Notes under the pieces: generated by a model
Told to the model about the DNA's origin: nothing
Database searches by the model: none
What the model saw: only the letters and a program-made list of their open reading frames with translations
In this document: piece after piece, positions 23,502 to 24,963 of the stretch
How positions within the stretch are numbered: position 1 is the stretch's first letter
How the letters are laid out: every line of letters begins with the position of its first letter
Assembly: GCA_937951935.1 (NCBI GenBank)
Contig: CALGAM010000100.1
Location: forward strand, 1 to 24,963
Origin: an uncultured Micromonospora sp.
GTDB lineage: Bacteria; Actinomycetota; Actinomycetes; Mycobacteriales; Micromonosporaceae
Direction: 5' to 3'
Length of the DNA: 24,963 nt
Program-made: the position numbers and the translations under genes

Positions 23502-24963
23502 ATGACCGAAACCCTGCACCGGACACAGCTGTCCATCGACGGTGCCTCGCTGCGCCTGGCGGACCTGGTGACGGTGGCGCGCGCCACCCGGGACGACATC
23601 GTCGTCGGCCTCGACCCGGCCGCCGTCTCCGTCATGGAGACCACCGTCCAGCTCAAGGAAGCCCTCGTGGCGAAGGACGTTCCCGGCTACGGGCTCACCA
23701 CCGGGTTCGGCGACAGCTGCACCCGGCAGGTCTCGGCAGCGCTCGCCGGCCGACTCCAGCAGAACCTGATCCTCTACCACCTCAACGGTGTCGGCCCGCA
23801 GACCCCGGAGGACGTGGCCCGGGCCGCCATCCTCATCCGGGCCAACTGTCTGTCCCGGGGGCCGTCGGCGGTGCGCCCCGACCTCGTCCGTGCCCTGCTG
23901 CTTCTGCTGGAACGGCAGATCGTGCCGCTCATCCCCGAGCGGGGCTCGCTCGGCGCGAGTGGAGACCTGGTCCCGCTCTCCTACATCGCCGCCGCGCTCA
24001 TCGGAGAGGGAGAGGTCCTGCACCGGGGACGGCGTCGGCCGGCGCGCGAGGCCCTCGCCGACGAGGGGATCGCCCCGGTCGTGCTGGAGCCGAAGGAGGG
24101 CCTCGCCCTGATCAACGGGACGTCCTTCGGGGCGGCGTTCGCCGCCCTGGCCGCCTGGGACGCGGCCGAGCTGAGCTGGGTGTGCGACCTGGCCACGGCG
24201 ATGACGGTCGACGTCCTGGGCGGAAACGTCTCGCACTACGCCGAGTTCATCCACGCCAGCAAGGGTCATCCCGGGCAGCTCCGCAGCGCCGCGGTCATCC
24301 GGGACCTGCTGGCCGGCTCGTCGCTGACCACCACGTACGAGGAGATCCTCAGCCGGAGCGACCGCCTCGACGGCCGGGACCACCAGCTTCTGACGCAGCG
24401 CATCCAGGACAAGTACTCGGTGCGGTGCGCCCCCCACGTCAACGGTGTGCTGCGCGACACCCTGACCTGGGCGGTGGACTGGCTGGAACGCGAGATCAAC
24501 TCTTCCAACGACAACCCGCTGTTCGACCCCGACACGGGCGAACTGCACCACGGTGGCAACTTCTACGCCGGGCACGTCGGGCAGGTCGCCGAATCTCTGA
24601 AGATCGCCACCGCCAACGTCGCCGACCTGCTCGACCGTCAGCTCGCGCTGATCGTGGACGAGAAGTTCAACGGAGACCTTCCGGCCAACCTGGTGGACCC
24701 TGCCACCGCCCTGATCGGCGAGGCGAACCTGCACCACGGCTTCAAGGGCATGCAGATCGCCTGCTCGTCGGTGACCGCCGAGGCACTCAAGCTCGCCGCC
24801 CCGGCCACCGTGTTCTCCCGGTCGACCGAGGCGCACAACCAGGACAAGGTCAGCATGGCGACCACCGCGGCCCGGGACGCCCGCACCGTGGTGGAGCTGA
24901 CCCGGGAGGTCGCCGCCATCCACCTGCTCGCCCTGGCCCAGGCCGTCGACCTGCGCGGCCCCC
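23502..24963 (+). CDS. MIO-type aromatic amino acid ammonia-lyase or aminomutase (3' end beyond window)
   Basis: HAL/PAL/TAL superfamily enzyme, 487 residues in window with the frame still open, so perhaps 30 to 60 are missing. ATG 23502 follows GGAAGGA. The A152-S153-G154 triad in GSLGASGDLVPLS forms the MIO electrophile; Tyr63 (GYGLTTGFG), Asn205 (LINGT) and Tyr305 (QDKYSVR) are the expected catalytic residues. The selectivity pair reads Tyr92-His93 (LILYHLNG), unlike Ser-His of histidine lyases or His-Leu of tyrosine lyase. NQDKVSM (446-452) lacks the extra Glu that histidine lyases carry in NQEDHVSM. The FSRSTEAHNQDK region recalls bacterial phenylalanine lyases and aminomutases. Products may be an aryl acrylate or beta-aryl amino acid. 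Likely co-transcribed with the DAHP synthase, 71 bases upstream. Confidence 0.93.
   Translation, partial: MTETLHRTQLSIDGASLRLADLVTVARATRDDIVVGLDPAAVSVMETTVQLKEALVAKDVPGYGLTTGFGDSCTRQVSAALAGRLQQNLILYHLNGVGPQTPEDVARAAILIRANCLSRGPSAVRPDLVRALLLLLERQIVPLIPERGSLGASGDLVPLSYIAAALIGEGEVLHRGRRRPAREALADEGIAPVVLEPKEGLALINGTSFGAAFAALAAWDAAELSWVCDLATAMTVDVLGGNVSHYAEFIHASKGHPGQLRSAAVIRDLLAGSSLTTTYEEILSRSDRLDGRDHQLLTQRIQDKYSVRCAPHVNGVLRDTLTWAVDWLEREINSSNDNPLFDPDTGELHHGGNFYAGHVGQVAESLKIATANVADLLDRQLALIVDEKFNGDLPANLVDPATALIGEANLHHGFKGMQIACSSVTAEALKLAAPATVFSRSTEAHNQDKVSMATTAARDARTVVELTREVAAIHLLALAQAVDLRGP

Noticed and set aside
23502..24963. Histidine ammonia-lyase (hutH)
   Set aside because: The histidine-specific Glu is absent, the selectivity pair is Tyr-His rather than Ser-His, and no hut genes are adjacent.

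Overview
This window is actinobacterial chromosome, most likely from Micromonospora or a close relative. DNA is very GC-rich, third codon positions are almost always G or C, GTG starts are common, and the protein sequences fit Micromonosporaceae families. I see no rRNA, tRNA, CRISPR array, transposase or integrase. Identifications rest on motif recognition by eye; no database search was run.

Left part (1 to about 10.3 kb) is mostly housekeeping. It holds the 3' end of purK overlapping purE (purine synthesis), a very large zinc-ribbon membrane protein of SCO7613 type (minus), a UDP-glucose 6-dehydrogenase (minus) with a strong terminator-like hairpin, an acyl-CoA dehydrogenase (plus), and an alpha/beta hydrolase (minus).

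Middle part (10.4 to 18 kb) is transport and regulation. A DHA2-type drug exporter is divergent from the hydrolase, with tandem 15-bp repeats in the shared promoter region. It is followed by a complete four-gene peptide/opine/nickel-type ABC importer: a fused double ATPase, a lipoprotein binding protein and two permeases. A convergent IclR-family regulator lies next to it. A near-identical box (TTTCA-N5-TGRAA followed by CGGACGGT) occurs both before the ATPase gene and before the binding-protein gene.

Right part (18 to 25 kb) looks like the edge of a specialised-metabolism locus. On the minus strand are a HGTHxD cyclase-family hydrolase and a SAM methyltransferase. Divergent from them is a MarR regulator carrying a TTA codon. 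Then comes a probable plus-strand operon: cytochrome P450, a type I-beta DAHP synthase (extra entry into the shikimate pathway) and a MIO-type aromatic amino acid lyase or aminomutase that runs off the window. Together the last genes could make extra aromatic amino acid and convert it to an aryl acrylate or beta-amino acid; this pathway is inferred. The P450 promoter region contains an unusually rich set of dyad symmetries, and the DAHP synthase gene contains a sharp AT-rich, rare-codon island at its domain junction.
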